Positions 43,909 through 52,986 of a stretch of DNA of 64,000 bases are shown in pieces. Source of the DNA: Alphaproteobacteria bacterium (GTDB lineage Bacteria > Pseudomonadota > Alphaproteobacteria > Sphingomonadales > Emcibacteraceae); the NCBI GenBank assembly GCA_030428615.1, contig JAUIDN010000006.1, positions 1-64,000 on the forward strand, read 5' to 3'. A program made the position numbers and the translations under genes. The notes under the pieces are model-generated. The model ran no database searches, had not been told where the DNA came from, and was given only the letters and a program-made list of their open reading frames with translations. Within the stretch, counting starts at the first letter, position 1; every line of letters starts with the position of its first letter.

Positions 43909-44130
43909 ATGAATAAAAAAGAGGCTATCATATCCGTGGTCTTAACAACCTTTTTCCTCAACGGGTGTGCTGGTTTTAACAGACACGCCTACAATACCAT
44001 ACAGGAAACCCAACGACAGCATTGCTACAAATTGATTGGCCATATGCGGGAAGATTGCCTCGCACGCCTGAAAACATCATATGATGAATATGAAAAAAAA
44101 CGAAAACAGGACCCCGATGACGGCAATTAA
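43909..44130 (+). CDS. Small lipoprotein
   Basis: About 73 residues from the ATG at 43909, with AAAGG 7 bases upstream (an in-frame ATG at 43888 is less likely). The signal peptide ends FFLNGC. The mature part is short and charged, with two Cys (HCYKLIGHMREDCL) and a basic/acidic tail. No family was recognised. Its stop overlaps that of the converging cupin gene. Confidence 0.65.
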   Translation: MNKKEAIISVVLTTFFLNGCAGFNRHAYNTIQETQRQHCYKLIGHMREDCLARLKTSYDEYEKKRKQDPDDGN

Positions 44131-44492
44131 TATTTCTGCTCAATAAAAAGAAACTTTACGGTATTATCACCAATATTCAGAAGCTCATGCCATTTGGTTC
44201 CGTTGCTTTTTCCAGAATTTCCTGTAATGCTCGTGCTTTCGAAGGTTCCTTTTTCGTTGGTGACGCGAAGTGTTCCACCGGAAATGACGTAGGTAAAATA
44301 TGGGCCATGTCTATGACGGTCCTGCCCCACGCCGGGCGGGTATGTACATGTACCGGTTCGAATTTTTTCATCTTCATAAAGCACTTCACAAACCGCCTTG
44401 CCCATCCAGCCCGCTTCAATGGTATCCGGTATTTTTTCCTGAGCCATTGCGGGAAAGGAAAAAAGAAAAAACAGAAATAATGTCGTTTTCAT
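44127..44492 (-). CDS. Exported cupin-like protein
   Basis: A 121-residue protein with a cleavable signal peptide (about 1-17, ending AMAQ) and a single cupin fold. Motif 1 has the metal-type ligands in RHRHGPYFTYVISGGTLRV; motif 2 carries HELLNIGDNTVKFLFIE. Binding of a small metal-coordinated ligand or a simple enzymatic role is possible. GAGG precedes the ATG. Confidence 0.8.
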   Translation of the reverse strand: MKTTLFLFFLFSFPAMAQEKIPDTIEAGWMGKAVCEVLYEDEKIRTGTCTYPPGVGQDRHRHGPYFTYVISGGTLRVTNEKGTFESTSITGNSGKSNGTKWHELLNIGDNTVKFLFIEQKY

Positions 44493-44542
44493 GTGCGCCT
44501 CTTTTTTACAATGAATAAGAATATTATTTTACGTTGAAAGGG

Positions 44543-45034
44543 TCACTTAACGCCCTCTTCCGTCAGGATCACATCGAGGACCAGTTTCATATTGTCAAAA
44601 ATTTCATCGTTGATGATGCCACCAAACGCAGGAGCAAGCAATTCGCCATCACAGACATGATAATAAGATTTTTCATCTGTTAGCACTACGCTGTCCGGTT
44701 CGTTAAAAAAATTTGAATTTTGTATTATATGATATTCCATCAGGTAGTTTTCTAAATTTTCAAGATAAAAATTCATGTCCGCCTTGCCTGCGTCACTTGA
44801 AAAAGTAGCGGTTATTGCCTTGATATCCTTATTGTCATAATAAGCATAGACATCTGCGCCGCCCATTGCCTGCGCGAACCGGGCTTCAAGTTTTTCTTTT
44901 CGCAATGAATTAAGGTCAATATCCCGGAGAGTGTTAAGCACAGGACCGGTGCAGGTATAGTGTGATTGCGCATGAACGCTTATCGTAGAAACAAGAAATG
45001 AAAAAAAGATGGTGAAACAAAATCTCTGAAACAA
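44543..45034 (-). CDS. Secreted protein of unknown family, TTG start
   Basis: A 163-residue protein with a signal peptide (about 1-22, ending SVHAQ) and a TTG start preceded by AAGGAAG. Two Cys (YTCTG and YHVCDG) may form a disulphide. The sequence alternates helices and strands and has no motif I recognise. It is on the same strand as the SPOR lipoprotein gene, 37 bases downstream of it. Confidence 0.65.
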   Translation of the reverse strand: MFQRFCFTIFFSFLVSTISVHAQSHYTCTGPVLNTLRDIDLNSLRKEKLEARFAQAMGGADVYAYYDNKDIKAITATFSSDAGKADMNFYLENLENYLMEYHIIQNSNFFNEPDSVVLTDEKSYYHVCDGELLAPAFGGIINDEIFDNMKLVLDVILTEEGVK

Positions 45035-45071
45035 ATTACTTCCTTAATATCAATTACCAATCACTACTCTT

Positions 45072-45746
45072 TTAATAATCCTCCCCCTGAAAGGCAACTA
45101 CTTCACAAAAACTAATCAGCAAAAGCGCTTGCCGACATTCGGCTTCGGCGTCACTACGACTGTCGAACTGACCAACAATCAGGCGGTTGAAATTTCGCCC
45201 CCTCACCGTTGCTTGCGCGATTTTTATGGGACGGCCTTGCATTAGCGCGGAATTCTGTCTTATCAATGCCGCTATCCCTGGCTCAATACTTTCCCGAAGT
45301 TCGTAAGACGCAAGATGAAGTCCGTACCCGCCATCAGGCGCCACAGGTCGCGGAATATTAAGATTTGCCGCTTGTGATGCGGCAGCAATTTGGCTTTCGT
45401 TCGCCTGTTCAAGCATTTCGCGTGTTTCTTCTGCCTCTTCTTTTAAAGTATCGAGTTCCTGCTTAAGGACGCTGTTTTCTTCCTGCATCATTTGAAGTTC
45501 ACGTTCCGCTGCTGCAATCCTCATCCCCTGCTCAACCAGGGCCTGATCTTTTTGCGCCAGCAATTCTTCCGGTGTCGGACCAGCAGGCATTTCCGGCTCC
45601 GGTGCTTCCATAACTGGGGTTTCAGCCATATCGGTTTCGTCATCATCGTCACCAAGCCATGCACCGACCGTACTGCAGCCTCCAAGCAGAAATACCAATA
45701 AAATTGCAGTTACCTGTTTAGACAAACTTAACCATAAATTACTCAT
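45072..45746 (-). CDS. SPOR-domain lipoprotein
   Basis: About 224 residues from the ATG at 45746 (longer in-frame starts exist). A lipoprotein signal ends FLLGGC. It is followed by an acidic, Pro-rich linker, a coiled coil (about 60-125; QALVEQGMRIAAAERELQMM) and a C-terminal SPOR domain (about 150-224; GYGLHLASYELR, RLIVGQFDSRSDAEAECR). SPOR domains bind denuded glycan strands, usually at the division site. It may work with the RlpA protein encoded nearby, which lacks its own SPOR domain. Confidence 0.85.
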   Translation of the reverse strand: MSNLWLSLSKQVTAILLVFLLGGCSTVGAWLGDDDDETDMAETPVMEAPEPEMPAGPTPEELLAQKDQALVEQGMRIAAAERELQMMQEENSVLKQELDTLKEEAEETREMLEQANESQIAAASQAANLNIPRPVAPDGGYGLHLASYELRESIEPGIAALIRQNSALMQGRPIKIAQATVRGRNFNRLIVGQFDSRSDAEAECRQALLLISFCEVVAFQGEDY

Positions 45747-45851
45747 ATGCGCGTGAATCCCTGTTATCATTACCAAATTAACCATATCCGTTAACCATAA
45801 GCGTAAGCAAGGTCAAAAAGTAACAAAAATTGGCAAATTATAATTATTACG

Positions 45852-45883
45852 AAAAAAAAGGTGCCATGTTAATCGACACCCTT
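45852..45883 (-). terminator. Rho-independent terminator of the PhzF gene
   Basis: On the minus strand, AAGGGTG and CACCTT pair with one bulge around an internal loop, and a run of eight T follows (45859 down to 45852). It lies about 20 bases after the stop of the PhzF gene. Confidence 0.7.
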
Positions 45884-45900
45884 CATATAACGCTTTCAAA

Positions 45901-46806
45901 TTACGGTTGCTGATCTAAGGTCACAGTAATTACTTTGCCTACTTTCGCGGTGCCACCGGCCATTATGTTATGGAGTTTGCCACCCTTTTCATTCAGTCTG
46001 ACGATAATTTCACTTTTTGATGGTTTGTCCATAAAATACCCCTGTTCAATCACAATCTGATCCGCATTATAATTCATCTGTTCGTATAGAAAATATCCCA
46101 GGTTACCAGCGGCCATTCCCGTTGCGGGCTCTTCCGGGATTGCGTAACGCGGGGCAAACATTCTAGCCGTGATATCATGCCCTTCATCCACGACATCTGT
46201 GCTGAATGCATAAAAACCGATAAGATCAAATTCTTCACTGATGGCATTTATCACATCAAGGTCAGTTTTAATATTCTTAAGCGCTTCCTGACTTTTTAAT
46301 GGGATGATAATGAAACTCACACCGGTATTTGAAATCATCGGTGGATTTCCGTCCATTAAGTCATCCACTTTAAGTGATAGAGACGCCATGACGTCCGAAA
46401 TTTTGTCGTCATCCAGTTTTTTGAAAAACTCGGGTTTTTGCTCCATAAAAGCCATACCATTTTCCAGAATGATATCTCTATTACCGTCTATGGTTTCCTT
46501 TGAAGAATTACGGCTGGTAATTTCCCCAATTTGATTAAGGTAAGAAAATGTCGCTACGGTCGCATGGCCGCAATGCGCTATCTGCTTATTGGGCGTAAAA
46601 AACTCAAGCTTTCTATCAGCAACTTCCGACCGTGATACAAAAGCCGTCTCCGGAAAGCCAGCGAGCCGCGCGATTTCCTGTTTTTCCACCTGTGAATATT
46701 CGTCAGCGTTCAGTACCACACCCGCAGGGTTCCCTCCCTCACCCTGATAAGTAAAGGCATTCACCACCATTACAGATACCTGCGCCATCGTCATTAAACT
46801 CGTCAT
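45901..46806 (-). CDS. PhzF family isomerase/epimerase-like protein
   Basis: A 301-residue protein with the PhzF fold. It has the family blocks GNPAGVVL (26-33), the catalytic-type Glu53 in FPETAFV, AHCGHATVATF, and EEPATGMAAG later. Characterised relatives isomerise dihydrohydroxyanthranilate in phenazine synthesis or act on other small acids. No other phenazine genes are present, so the function is open. AAAGGA precedes the ATG. It is divergent from the LysR gene, with paired operator-like repeats between them. Confidence 0.92.
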   Translation of the reverse strand: MTSLMTMAQVSVMVVNAFTYQGEGGNPAGVVLNADEYSQVEKQEIARLAGFPETAFVSRSEVADRKLEFFTPNKQIAHCGHATVATFSYLNQIGEITSRNSSKETIDGNRDIILENGMAFMEQKPEFFKKLDDDKISDVMASLSLKVDDLMDGNPPMISNTGVSFIIIPLKSQEALKNIKTDLDVINAISEEFDLIGFYAFSTDVVDEGHDITARMFAPRYAIPEEPATGMAAGNLGYFLYEQMNYNADQIVIEQGYFMDKPSKSEIIVRLNEKGGKLHNIMAGGTAKVGKVITVTLDQQP

Positions 46807-46859
46807 TTTAAAAATCCTTTCATATATGTTTTTGACTTGACGGCAAACTACAAATGATT

Positions 46860-46909
46860 ATTAATCGAGTAAAACGAATATAATAGATTTAATTAATCGA
46901 TATAAACGA
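46860..46909. promoter_or_regulatory. Two near-identical 18-base repeats, probable LysR operator
   Basis: ATTAATCGAGTAAAACGA (46860-46877) and ATTAATCGATATAAACGA (46892-46909) differ at only three or four central bases. Their starts are 32 bases apart, about three helical turns. Each has ATCG-N7-CGA, the T-N11-A type half-palindrome that LysR proteins bind. They lie between the divergent PhzF and LysR genes. Confidence 0.65.
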
Positions 46910-46935
46910 TCATAAATTATATGAGCTTGTAATAA

Positions 46936-47829
46936 ATGGACACACGACAACTGAAAACATTCCGCACTATCGCCAAAAATCTTAGCTTTTCAAAAACGGC
47001 TCAGGATCTGAATTACGCTCAATCCAGCATCTCCGCCCAAATCAAATCGCTTGAAAATGAGCTGAGACTAACTCTTTTTGATCGCATTGGAAAAAAAGTA
47101 ATCCTGACCGACGAGGGAAAAAGTGTTCTCGAATATGCCAATCGTTTTATGTCAATCGAGGACGAATTTATCGAAAGTCTGAAAAACCAAAATAAAATAA
47201 CCGGTGAACTCGATATATATGCCCCCAATAGCGTATGTGTATTTTTATTGCCATCACTGTTAAGCGACTTTCGCAACGGGGAACCAAATATAAATTTTAA
47301 ACTTCAGGCTCATCTTGGAACTAACCGTGCTCTTTCGGAATTGCGTGCAGGAAACATCGATCTAATGATCGTTATGGAAGAAGCCTTTAACGATCCTGAT
47401 TTCAACGTCACTTATTTAAGAGACGAAGAAATAGTGTTAATTGGCCATAATGACCATCCGTTGGCGGGTAAATCCAACATTTCACTTGATGAATTAAAAA
47501 AAGAAGCATTTATCCTGACCGAACCAACATGCGGCTACCGCAATATCATAACCCGTGAAATGCTCGCTCTCGGCCATAAACTTGACCCAATTATGTGGTT
47601 TGACAATGCTGAAGCAATTAAAGAATGTGTAAAAAGTGGTTTGGGGATTAGTTTTTTGCCTAAAATAACTGTTGAACGTGACTTGAAGAAGGGTTCTCTA
47701 TCGCAAATTAGTTTGAACAAAAAATTCGATACGGAAATCAAACTTCAAATTATCACCCATAAGCAAAAATGGTTGGGTCCAGCGCTTAAAAGATTTATAG
47801 CGGCATTAGAGTTGGAGTTTTCCACATAA
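46936..47829 (+). CDS. LysR family transcriptional regulator
   Basis: A 297-residue regulator. The N-terminal winged helix (1-60) has the LysR pattern (LSFSKTAQDLNYAQSSISAQ, then LENELRLTLFDRIGKKVILT). The effector-binding domain spans about 88-297 (LSELRAGNIDLMIVMEE, VKSGLGISFLPK). It probably controls the divergent PhzF gene through the repeats at 46860-46909 and perhaps the aminotransferase gene 66 bases downstream. Confidence 0.94.
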   Translation: MDTRQLKTFRTIAKNLSFSKTAQDLNYAQSSISAQIKSLENELRLTLFDRIGKKVILTDEGKSVLEYANRFMSIEDEFIESLKNQNKITGELDIYAPNSVCVFLLPSLLSDFRNGEPNINFKLQAHLGTNRALSELRAGNIDLMIVMEEAFNDPDFNVTYLRDEEIVLIGHNDHPLAGKSNISLDELKKEAFILTEPTCGYRNIITREMLALGHKLDPIMWFDNAEAIKECVKSGLGISFLPKITVERDLKKGSLSQISLNKKFDTEIKLQIITHKQKWLGPALKRFIAALELEFST

Positions 47830-47895
47830 TATTATGGCCTTTCGTTTAATAATAAGATACTCCTAATACTTGTATATTTAATAGGAATTCACCCA

Positions 47896-49080
47896 ATGGA
47901 AATAAACCGCCTTTCAACCCTAACCAAACGGATATCCGGCCCCGGCGCGCGCGCATGGGATGTTGGGGACGTCGCGTCACGCCGAATACTCAACGGCGAA
48001 GATATCATCCATTTGGGTATTGGTGACCCTGACCTCGACACTCCAGACGAAATTCAATCAGCATTGTTTGATGCTATAAAATCCGGGAAAACGCATTATG
48101 CACCGCTCTCCGGGGAAATGAAGTTGCGCGAAACGATTGCTGAACACGCCTGCGGTTTATATGGTGGAACAATCGATGCAAAAAATGTAATTGTTTGCAA
48201 TGGCGCACAAGGAGCACTTTTTCAGACCTTTCTGTGTCTTACGGAAGTGGGCGACGAAGTTATCGTGCTTGAGCCATATTATGCCACCTACCCTGCGGTG
48301 GTTACGGCGGGTGGTGCAAAGATAGTTACCGTGGCGCTGGACCGCGCGGAAGATTATCGGCTGGACATTGAGAAAATTAAAAATGCAGCGACAGCGAGGA
48401 CAAAAGCGATCATCATTAATTCCCCGAATAATCCTGCTGGCACAGTCTTTAACGCAGCATCAGTGACCGAACTTGCCTATTTCTGCAAGCAAAATGATAT
48501 TTGGCTAATCACCGATGAGGTGTATTGGTCGTTATGTTTTGACGGCAATCATATTTCCCCATATATGGCGGTCGATTGCCGCAGCCACATTATTGTAATC
48601 AATAGCCTTTCAAAATCCCACGCCATGACAGGGTGGCGACTTGGCTGGGCAATTGGCCCGGACCATTTTATAAAGTCAATGACAGACCTGATGCAAGCCG
48701 CACAATTTGGGATCAATCAATTCGTTCAAAATGCTGCAATCACGGCACTTAAGGACCAGGCAACCGCCGACAACTTCAATATGCTTTTCAAGTCGCGTCG
48801 TGACGCCCTTGTCGCCGGCTTAAGAAAAAGTAATCATTTGAGCTTTTCCTCACCGCGCGGCGGCATGTTTATACTGCTTGATATTTCAGCGACTGGCCTT
48901 GGCAGCGAGGAATTCGCAGAGCGGTTACTGGAAGACGAAAAGGTCGCCGTTGTTCCTGGTTTTGGGTTCGGTAAATCGGTTAAAAATACCGTTCGGATTG
49001 GTTTTTTATGTGATGAAGAACGCCTTAAGGACGCGGCGAAAAGGATCATTAAATTTACTGATAAGTTGATAAGCGTATAA
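47896..49080 (+). CDS. Class I/II pyridoxal-phosphate aminotransferase
   Basis: A 394-residue aminotransferase of the AspC/AlaA-like fold type I. The PLP-binding Lys240 is in NSLSKSHAMTGWRLGW. Other landmarks are the N-terminal GIGDPDLDTP, SPNNPAG (176-182) and ITDEVYW (205-211), and the C-terminal Arg in NTVRIGF that binds the substrate carboxylate. It exchanges an amino group between an amino acid and a keto acid. AGGA lies 8 bases before the ATG. It follows the LysR gene on the same strand. Confidence 0.94.
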   Translation: MEINRLSTLTKRISGPGARAWDVGDVASRRILNGEDIIHLGIGDPDLDTPDEIQSALFDAIKSGKTHYAPLSGEMKLRETIAEHACGLYGGTIDAKNVIVCNGAQGALFQTFLCLTEVGDEVIVLEPYYATYPAVVTAGGAKIVTVALDRAEDYRLDIEKIKNAATARTKAIIINSPNNPAGTVFNAASVTELAYFCKQNDIWLITDEVYWSLCFDGNHISPYMAVDCRSHIIVINSLSKSHAMTGWRLGWAIGPDHFIKSMTDLMQAAQFGINQFVQNAAITALKDQATADNFNMLFKSRRDALVAGLRKSNHLSFSSPRGGMFILLDISATGLGSEEFAERLLEDEKVAVVPGFGFGKSVKNTVRIGFLCDEERLKDAAKRIIKFTDKLISV

Positions 49081-49176
49081 CTCGATTAAATTTGAATGCA
49101 ACAAGTCTCATATGCCATAATCTGGACCAAAGCACATGACAGATGTATTATTCGGCCTTATAAATAGGAGGATAAA

Positions 49177-49758
49177 ATGTTACTACACCGATTATTCGAA
49201 CTCCGAAAAATTGAAACACATAAGGAAGTACTTTTAAAATTTCTAATCCTTCTAGCCATTCTTGTTGGTTATTTTACCTATTTAAGTTACGAATACGGTA
49301 TGCTAACAGGTGGAATTGTTGCAGCACTCACGTGGAGTTTCTTTGTTTTATGCACACCCATTGCCGACGCAGGGTTTCTACTTGATTTTCCCATTAGACT
49401 GCTTTTCGGATTTCGGATGCTTTATAGCGAAATATTAGTTTGGACAATTGCCATATCCTTAAATACTTATGCTCTGATAGGTAACCCTGAAGCTTATGAC
49501 AAAACGGTTCTTACCACGCTTTTTAAAAAAATCTTGCTGACGCCGTATCCATATTGGAGCGTTATTATATTAAGTGCAGTCGGCACTTTTCTGTCGATCT
49601 ATTTTGGAGATGAAATGCTGGATGTTTTTAAACATAAAGACCGGATCAAATACCATCAGCATGGTTTTAAATTAAAAGTGGTGGGGTTAGTGAGCTTATA
49701 CCTACTTATTTTTTTCTGTTATTATTTATTGCTGGAATCTTTTAATATTCAATTTTAA
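49177..49758 (+). CDS. Multi-pass membrane protein of unknown function
   Basis: A 193-residue protein with about five hydrophobic helices (about 22-38, 42-66, 77-105, 120-145, 163-187). A short motif, GDEMLDVFKHKDRIKYHQHG, lies between the last two. A very strong GGAGG precedes the ATG. No transporter or enzyme signature was seen. It converges with the dehydroquinase gene, 21 bases away. Confidence 0.75.
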   Translation: MLLHRLFELRKIETHKEVLLKFLILLAILVGYFTYLSYEYGMLTGGIVAALTWSFFVLCTPIADAGFLLDFPIRLLFGFRMLYSEILVWTIAISLNTYALIGNPEAYDKTVLTTLFKKILLTPYPYWSVIILSAVGTFLSIYFGDEMLDVFKHKDRIKYHQHGFKLKVVGLVSLYLLIFFCYYLLLESFNIQF

Positions 49759-49779
49759 TGTACCCGACCTCAATCCTGA

Positions 49780-50532
49780 TCATCGTATATTATTAGTGCA
49801 GCAAAAGGCGGGATAAATAACACTCAATATCTGAACCATGTTTGAAAAGGAAATTTGCCCGTAAGATGCGGGAATTTTATCCGATGGAGAATATGTTAAT
49901 AATGACCCGAGCGCGGGAAAGGATATTCTTGAAGGCATTCCAAGTTCGCCCATCCCAATTATAATTAATTCTATGCCACTTTCCTGATCAAATAAAGCTG
50001 CCAGACGGGCGTTATCTTCGACATTATTTACCTTACATGCAATTTTGACAGCGGAAACACCAACCCGTTTGGCGTTGGTAATTAATTCCTGCAATCCATC
50101 CGAAGACGGTGTTTTCTCAAAATTATGATATGAAGCGACCAATTCACAGCCATACTGCAACGATAGAGGCATCAACATTTCAAGGGTTTTTGGTTCTGCC
50201 AACTCAACATCAATAGCGTCCACCTCGGGAATGATGGACTCGAAAATGGAAATTCTTTCTTCTTCCGTTTTATCCCATTTCCCGCCATCAGTTATTTTCC
50301 TGATAGTCGCCAATGTCGGCACTGCAGAGAATTTTTTGATCTGATCATGTATGTGAGCAAGGTCATCATTTTGAAAGAGGTCAATCCTTATCTCGGCCGC
50401 TCCCATACCTCGCTTTATGTGCTCGTCTATTTCCTTTTGTGAAAAGCTATCATCAACCAAGACAGCAATAGTAACACCGCGATGCTCATTCAATGTTTTT
50501 ACCACTGACACAAATTTATCTTCTGATTTCAA
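49780..50532 (-). CDS. aroD: Type I 3-dehydroquinate dehydratase, TTG start
   Basis: A 250-residue enzyme with all active-site features of the class I family: EIRIDLF (47-53), DVELAE, the catalytic His136 in SYHNF, the Schiff-base Lys163 in AVKIA, and the substrate-binding GMGELGMPSR and GQ near the end. It converts 3-dehydroquinate to 3-dehydroshikimate. Start is TTG with GGAG 7 bases before. It is the last gene of the RimK-M14-MFS operon, 14 bases after the transporter gene. That points to breakdown of a quinate-like compound rather than to the shikimate pathway itself, but both are possible. Confidence 0.92.
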   Translation of the reverse strand: MKSEDKFVSVVKTLNEHRGVTIAVLVDDSFSQKEIDEHIKRGMGAAEIRIDLFQNDDLAHIHDQIKKFSAVPTLATIRKITDGGKWDKTEEERISIFESIIPEVDAIDVELAEPKTLEMLMPLSLQYGCELVASYHNFEKTPSSDGLQELITNAKRVGVSAVKIACKVNNVEDNARLAALFDQESGIELIIIGMGELGMPSRISFPALGSLLTYSPSDKIPASYGQISFSNMVQILSVIYPAFCCTNNIR

Positions 50533-50546
50533 TGATTTTCTCCGAG

Positions 50547-51905
50547 CTATTTCAGATTTTCGGATGGAATTAAAACAGCCGCCGTTCCAGCAAGCAATAA
50601 AGGAATTGAAAAAATAATAAACATATTCTGAATGGTAACACCATCATCAAATAAAATACCGAATAATGCAGGCCCGATGATGGCGCCTGATCGGCCGATC
50701 CCGATGGCCCATCCAATTCCGGTCGCCCGCATATTAGCATCATACACACGAGCCGCAGCAGGGTAAAACCCCGTTATCCCACCTTGAGCGGAAATCCCAA
50801 TGAACAAAATTAAGCCAAACATCACTCCATACCCAATAGAAAGATTTGCATAAATTGACATAAAAATAAATGCGCATACCATATAGATAAAAATCAGGCG
50901 ATTGATCGGAAACCAGGTGGCAAGCCAACCTATCCCAACGGTTCCGATGAAAGCGCCAATATTAAGTGCGAGACCCGCATATGTCGCAAGTTCAAAAGGC
51001 ATACCGGACGACGTCGCGATATTATGAATCCAGCTTATGAGAGTAAACAGTGTCATAAAGGCAAAAAATACACCGCTCCAAAGCAAAACGGTTGGTAATC
51101 TCAATTTTTCACTAAACAAATCACGTAGAGGAACTTTGTCACTCAATATCTCCGGTTTCTCTGGTATGGATTCGATTGGCGCATGTCCCATTTTAACAAG
51201 CACCATATTTATTTTTTGCCGCGCCCCTATAGGTTGTTTCTTTATAAGGAATGAAGGTGTCTCTGGCATAAACCAGTATATAAGCGGCAGCATAATCGCC
51301 GATACCACACCCGCAGCCGCATAAACTATCCGCCAGCCAAATTGCGGCACCGCCCATGCTACGAACAATCCGGTTAGAATAGCACCAATTGACCACCCTC
51401 CCTGAACAAAGCCAACACTAAAATTACGGTTCTTTTCATTGGCAAATTCTGATGCAATGGCCGCCATTGTTGGCAATATACCACCAATCCCCAACCCGGT
51501 GATAAAGCGCAGTGCCAACATTTGTTCCAGCGAACTGGTAATCGCCGTCATCAACATCCCAATGGTAATGAGCGCTGTGGAAAGAAAAAGCAATTTTACA
51601 CGCCCAAATTTATCCGCAAACGGTGCCAGCAAAAGACAACCTAGCATCATGCCGAATAATCCGGCGCTGAAAATATATCCCAATTGTGTTTTCGATAACC
51701 CCCATTCCGCTTCAACCACAGAACTGGTGAATGACACGATCAGAACATCCATACCGTCAATCATGTTTAATATGAAACACATCACAATTGCAGTAATTTG
51801 AACTGCCTTCATAGGACTTGTTAAAATTCTTTTTTGTAGTTCTTCCTGAATTTCTTCATAATCATTTATGGCATCAATTGTAGCTGATGTTCTTTGATCA
51901 CTCAT
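50547..51905 (-). CDS. MFS transporter, aromatic acid:H+ symporter (AAHS) type
   Basis: A 452-residue 12-helix transporter. It shows the AAHS pattern: a long N-terminal cytoplasmic stretch, MIDGMDVLIVSF in helix 1, the loop ADKFGRVK between helices 2 and 3, RFITGLGIGGILPTMAAIAS, and a charged central loop. Relatives import 4-hydroxybenzoate, vanillate, quinate-like or similar acids. Location between the M14 and dehydroquinase genes suggests uptake of a cyclic or aromatic acid used by these enzymes. Confidence 0.9.
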   Translation of the reverse strand: MSDQRTSATIDAINDYEEIQEELQKRILTSPMKAVQITAIVMCFILNMIDGMDVLIVSFTSSVVEAEWGLSKTQLGYIFSAGLFGMMLGCLLLAPFADKFGRVKLLFLSTALITIGMLMTAITSSLEQMLALRFITGLGIGGILPTMAAIASEFANEKNRNFSVGFVQGGWSIGAILTGLFVAWAVPQFGWRIVYAAAGVVSAIMLPLIYWFMPETPSFLIKKQPIGARQKINMVLVKMGHAPIESIPEKPEILSDKVPLRDLFSEKLRLPTVLLWSGVFFAFMTLFTLISWIHNIATSSGMPFELATYAGLALNIGAFIGTVGIGWLATWFPINRLIFIYMVCAFIFMSIYANLSIGYGVMFGLILFIGISAQGGITGFYPAAARVYDANMRATGIGWAIGIGRSGAIIGPALFGILFDDGVTIQNMFIIFSIPLLLAGTAAVLIPSENLK

Positions 51906-51940
51906 TATGCTGTCCGGCCCTTATAAAAACTCGTTTTTTT

Positions 51941-52981
51941 CTAACGTTCCTCATACTGTTCTTCCAGAATTTCATCAAAAAACTCCAATCTTTCTTCTAC
52001 AGCCTCAGAATCGCTGAACATAGCTATATGAAACATCGCGTCGCCTTTATTAACCAAAGGGAGGAGTGTCATACCAATGACAATCCCGGTTTTTGTACTT
52101 GTAACTTCGGCTTTATCACTTCCATAAGGATTAGAAATAACACCCAAGACCTCACCTTTATTGACTAAGCTACCAAGCTTTGACTGCACTCTTAAGCTCC
52201 CGCTATAAGGTGCTCTAATCCAGGCACTTGATCGCGCGGTATGGACTTCTTTGGTCCGTTTTCTGCGCTTTCTTTCTTTTGTACGGATCATACCAATAGC
52301 TTCCATAACAGAAAGTATTCCGTACAACGCCGTGTTGATCACCTTTTCTTCGTAGCGCAGCGCTTCACCGCCCTCATAGAGAAGTATTGGAATACCTTTA
52401 TCCAGTGCCGATTGCCGTAATGATCCGTCGCGGATATTCGAATTGATTAAAACCGGTACTCCGAAAGCCTGTGCTAGTCGACTGGTTTCATCGTCATCCA
52501 GAAAAGCGCGAATTTGCGGCAGATTAGTTCTATGGATAGCGCCCGTATGCAAATCAATGCCATGCGTCGATTTTTCCACCACTTCCGTCATAAAAGTGTT
52601 AGCTATCTGGCTACCCAACGAGCCATTAACTGACCCGGGGAAACACCTGTTGAGATCCCTTCTGTCGGGTAAATAGCGTGAATTTCGGTTAAACCCATAG
52701 GAATTAACGATCGGCACCGCAATGAGCGTACCCTTCATTCTTGAATTAATGCGTTTACTGGCGAGCAACCTTTTAACAACTTCCACCCCGTTAATTTCAT
52801 CGCCATGAATAGCCGCCGACACGAACAAAATCGGTCCACTTTCTTTACCGCGCACTATTTCCACAGGAATGGACATTTTAGTAGTGTCAAATAACTGAGC
52901 AATCGGTATTTCAACTTTTTTGCGTTTACCTGCGGGTACGTTAACGCCCGAAATTTCAAGGGGTAATACTTTATTTTTCAA
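51941..52981 (-). CDS. M14 family succinylglutamate desuccinylase/aspartoacylase-like protein
   Basis: A 346-residue zinc carboxypeptidase-fold protein, TTG start preceded by AAGGGC. Zinc ligands include His59 and Glu62 (HGDEINGVE) and a His in GIDLHTGAIHR (about 140). RDLNRCFPG supplies the substrate-binding Arg. A C-terminal beta-rich domain (about 245-330) resembles those of COG3608 proteins. The family removes N-acyl groups from amino acids such as succinylglutamate or N-acetylaspartate. Its gene lies 5 bases after the RimK-like gene, an arrangement seen in other marine bacteria. Confidence 0.9.
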   Translation of the reverse strand: MKNKVLPLEISGVNVPAGKRKKVEIPIAQLFDTTKMSIPVEIVRGKESGPILFVSAAIHGDEINGVEVVKRLLASKRINSRMKGTLIAVPIVNSYGFNRNSRYLPDRRDLNRCFPGSVNGSLGSQIANTFMTEVVEKSTHGIDLHTGAIHRTNLPQIRAFLDDDETSRLAQAFGVPVLINSNIRDGSLRQSALDKGIPILLYEGGEALRYEEKVINTALYGILSVMEAIGMIRTKERKRRKRTKEVHTARSSAWIRAPYSGSLRVQSKLGSLVNKGEVLGVISNPYGSDKAEVTSTKTGIVIGMTLLPLVNKGDAMFHIAMFSDSEAVEERLEFFDEILEEQYEER

Positions 52982-52986
52982 TATGT

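Noticed and set aside
45901-49080. Phenazine biosynthesis cluster based on the PhzF gene
   Set aside because: No other phz gene is present; PhzF-like proteins are widespread in bacteria that make no phenazines.
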